DNA of 5,265 nt from Prevotella sp. UBA3776 (GTDB lineage Bacteria > Bacteroidota > Bacteroidia > Bacteroidales > Bacteroidaceae), in contig DFFM01000009.1 in assembly GCA_002369515.1 (NCBI GenBank), positions 1 to 5,265 on the forward strand, in the 5' to 3' direction. The position numbers and the translations under genes were made by a program. The stretch's first letter is position 1; every line of letters starts with the position of its first letter. The notes under the pieces were generated by a model. That model was not told where the DNA came from, made no database searches, and saw only the letters and a program-made list of their open reading frames with translations. Positions 5,170 through 5,265 of this stretch are shown piece after piece.

Positions 5170-5265
5170 TACAGACCCCACCCCCATCCCCTCCCCTTGA
5201 GGGGCGGGGAGAGGCTAACGCCAAGCCAATCGCTGAGTCTCAGCGCGGAATCTCCCCGCCCCTCT
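5170..5265. repeat. G/C-rich inverted-repeat element, cut by window end
   Basis: Bases 5170-5191 are identical to 39-60, and the match continues with one mismatch through the CTTGAGGGG hairpin to about 5212. After a unique middle (about 5213-5236), CTCAGCGCGG and a C-rich run (5252-5264) begin the opposing arm, which the window end cuts. The last 25 bases are the exact reverse complement of 1-25. This is the same family as the 39-217 element, in the same orientation on its left arm. Bases 5174-5197 give a minus-strand G-quadruplex pattern. No gene is seen from 5081 to the end. Confidence 0.8.

Overview
The window looks like chromosomal DNA from a Bacteroidales bacterium, most likely Prevotella or a close relative. 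Three things point there: promoters of the Bacteroidetes type (TTTG, about 20 bases, TAnnTTTG); A-rich leaders instead of Shine-Dalgarno sites before the start codons; and protein families typical of the group (a Bax-inhibitor-1 protein ending in the LYLDFINLFLYLLR motif, a DUF4923 lipoprotein, and argR, a GNAT gene and argG in a row). All confident genes are on the + strand.

Layout. 1-217 is a nest of G/C-rich inverted and direct repeats. 226-392 is a degenerate 18-bp tandem array. A promoter near 499-530 precedes a possible 19-codon leader ORF (539-598), a Bax-inhibitor-1 membrane protein (635-1345) and a DUF4923 lipoprotein (1431-2069), closed by a strong terminator (2090-2145). A second unit starts at a good promoter (2197-2228) overlapped by an 18-bp palindrome that is probably the ArgR operator. 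It holds argR (2257-2733), a GNAT acyltransferase gene (from 2817) and argG (to 5080). A further copy of the G/C-rich repeat begins at 5170 and is cut by the window end.

How the genes work together. ArgR probably senses arginine and represses its own operon. ArgG makes argininosuccinate from citrulline and aspartate. The GNAT protein, placed between them, may acylate glutamate in the first step of the pathway; this rests on context only.

The most striking feature is at 3403-3889. An AT-richer cassette encoding a DUF559 (Vsr-like, PD-(D/E)XK-type) nuclease domain sits between two inverted G/C palindromes with C7-T-G8/9 cores. It has joined both neighbouring reading frames. The GNAT protein runs in frame through the left palindrome into the nuclease domain. 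ArgG starts inside the cassette, overlaps the end of the nuclease ORF by 25 bases, and reads in frame through the right palindrome (PPLGGG) into its normal ATP-binding motif. Related palindromes occur outside genes at 1-217, 1353-1380 and 5170-5265. The whole resembles a repeat-plus-nuclease system that enters genes without breaking their frames. That mechanism is inference; the arrangement is visible in the sequence.
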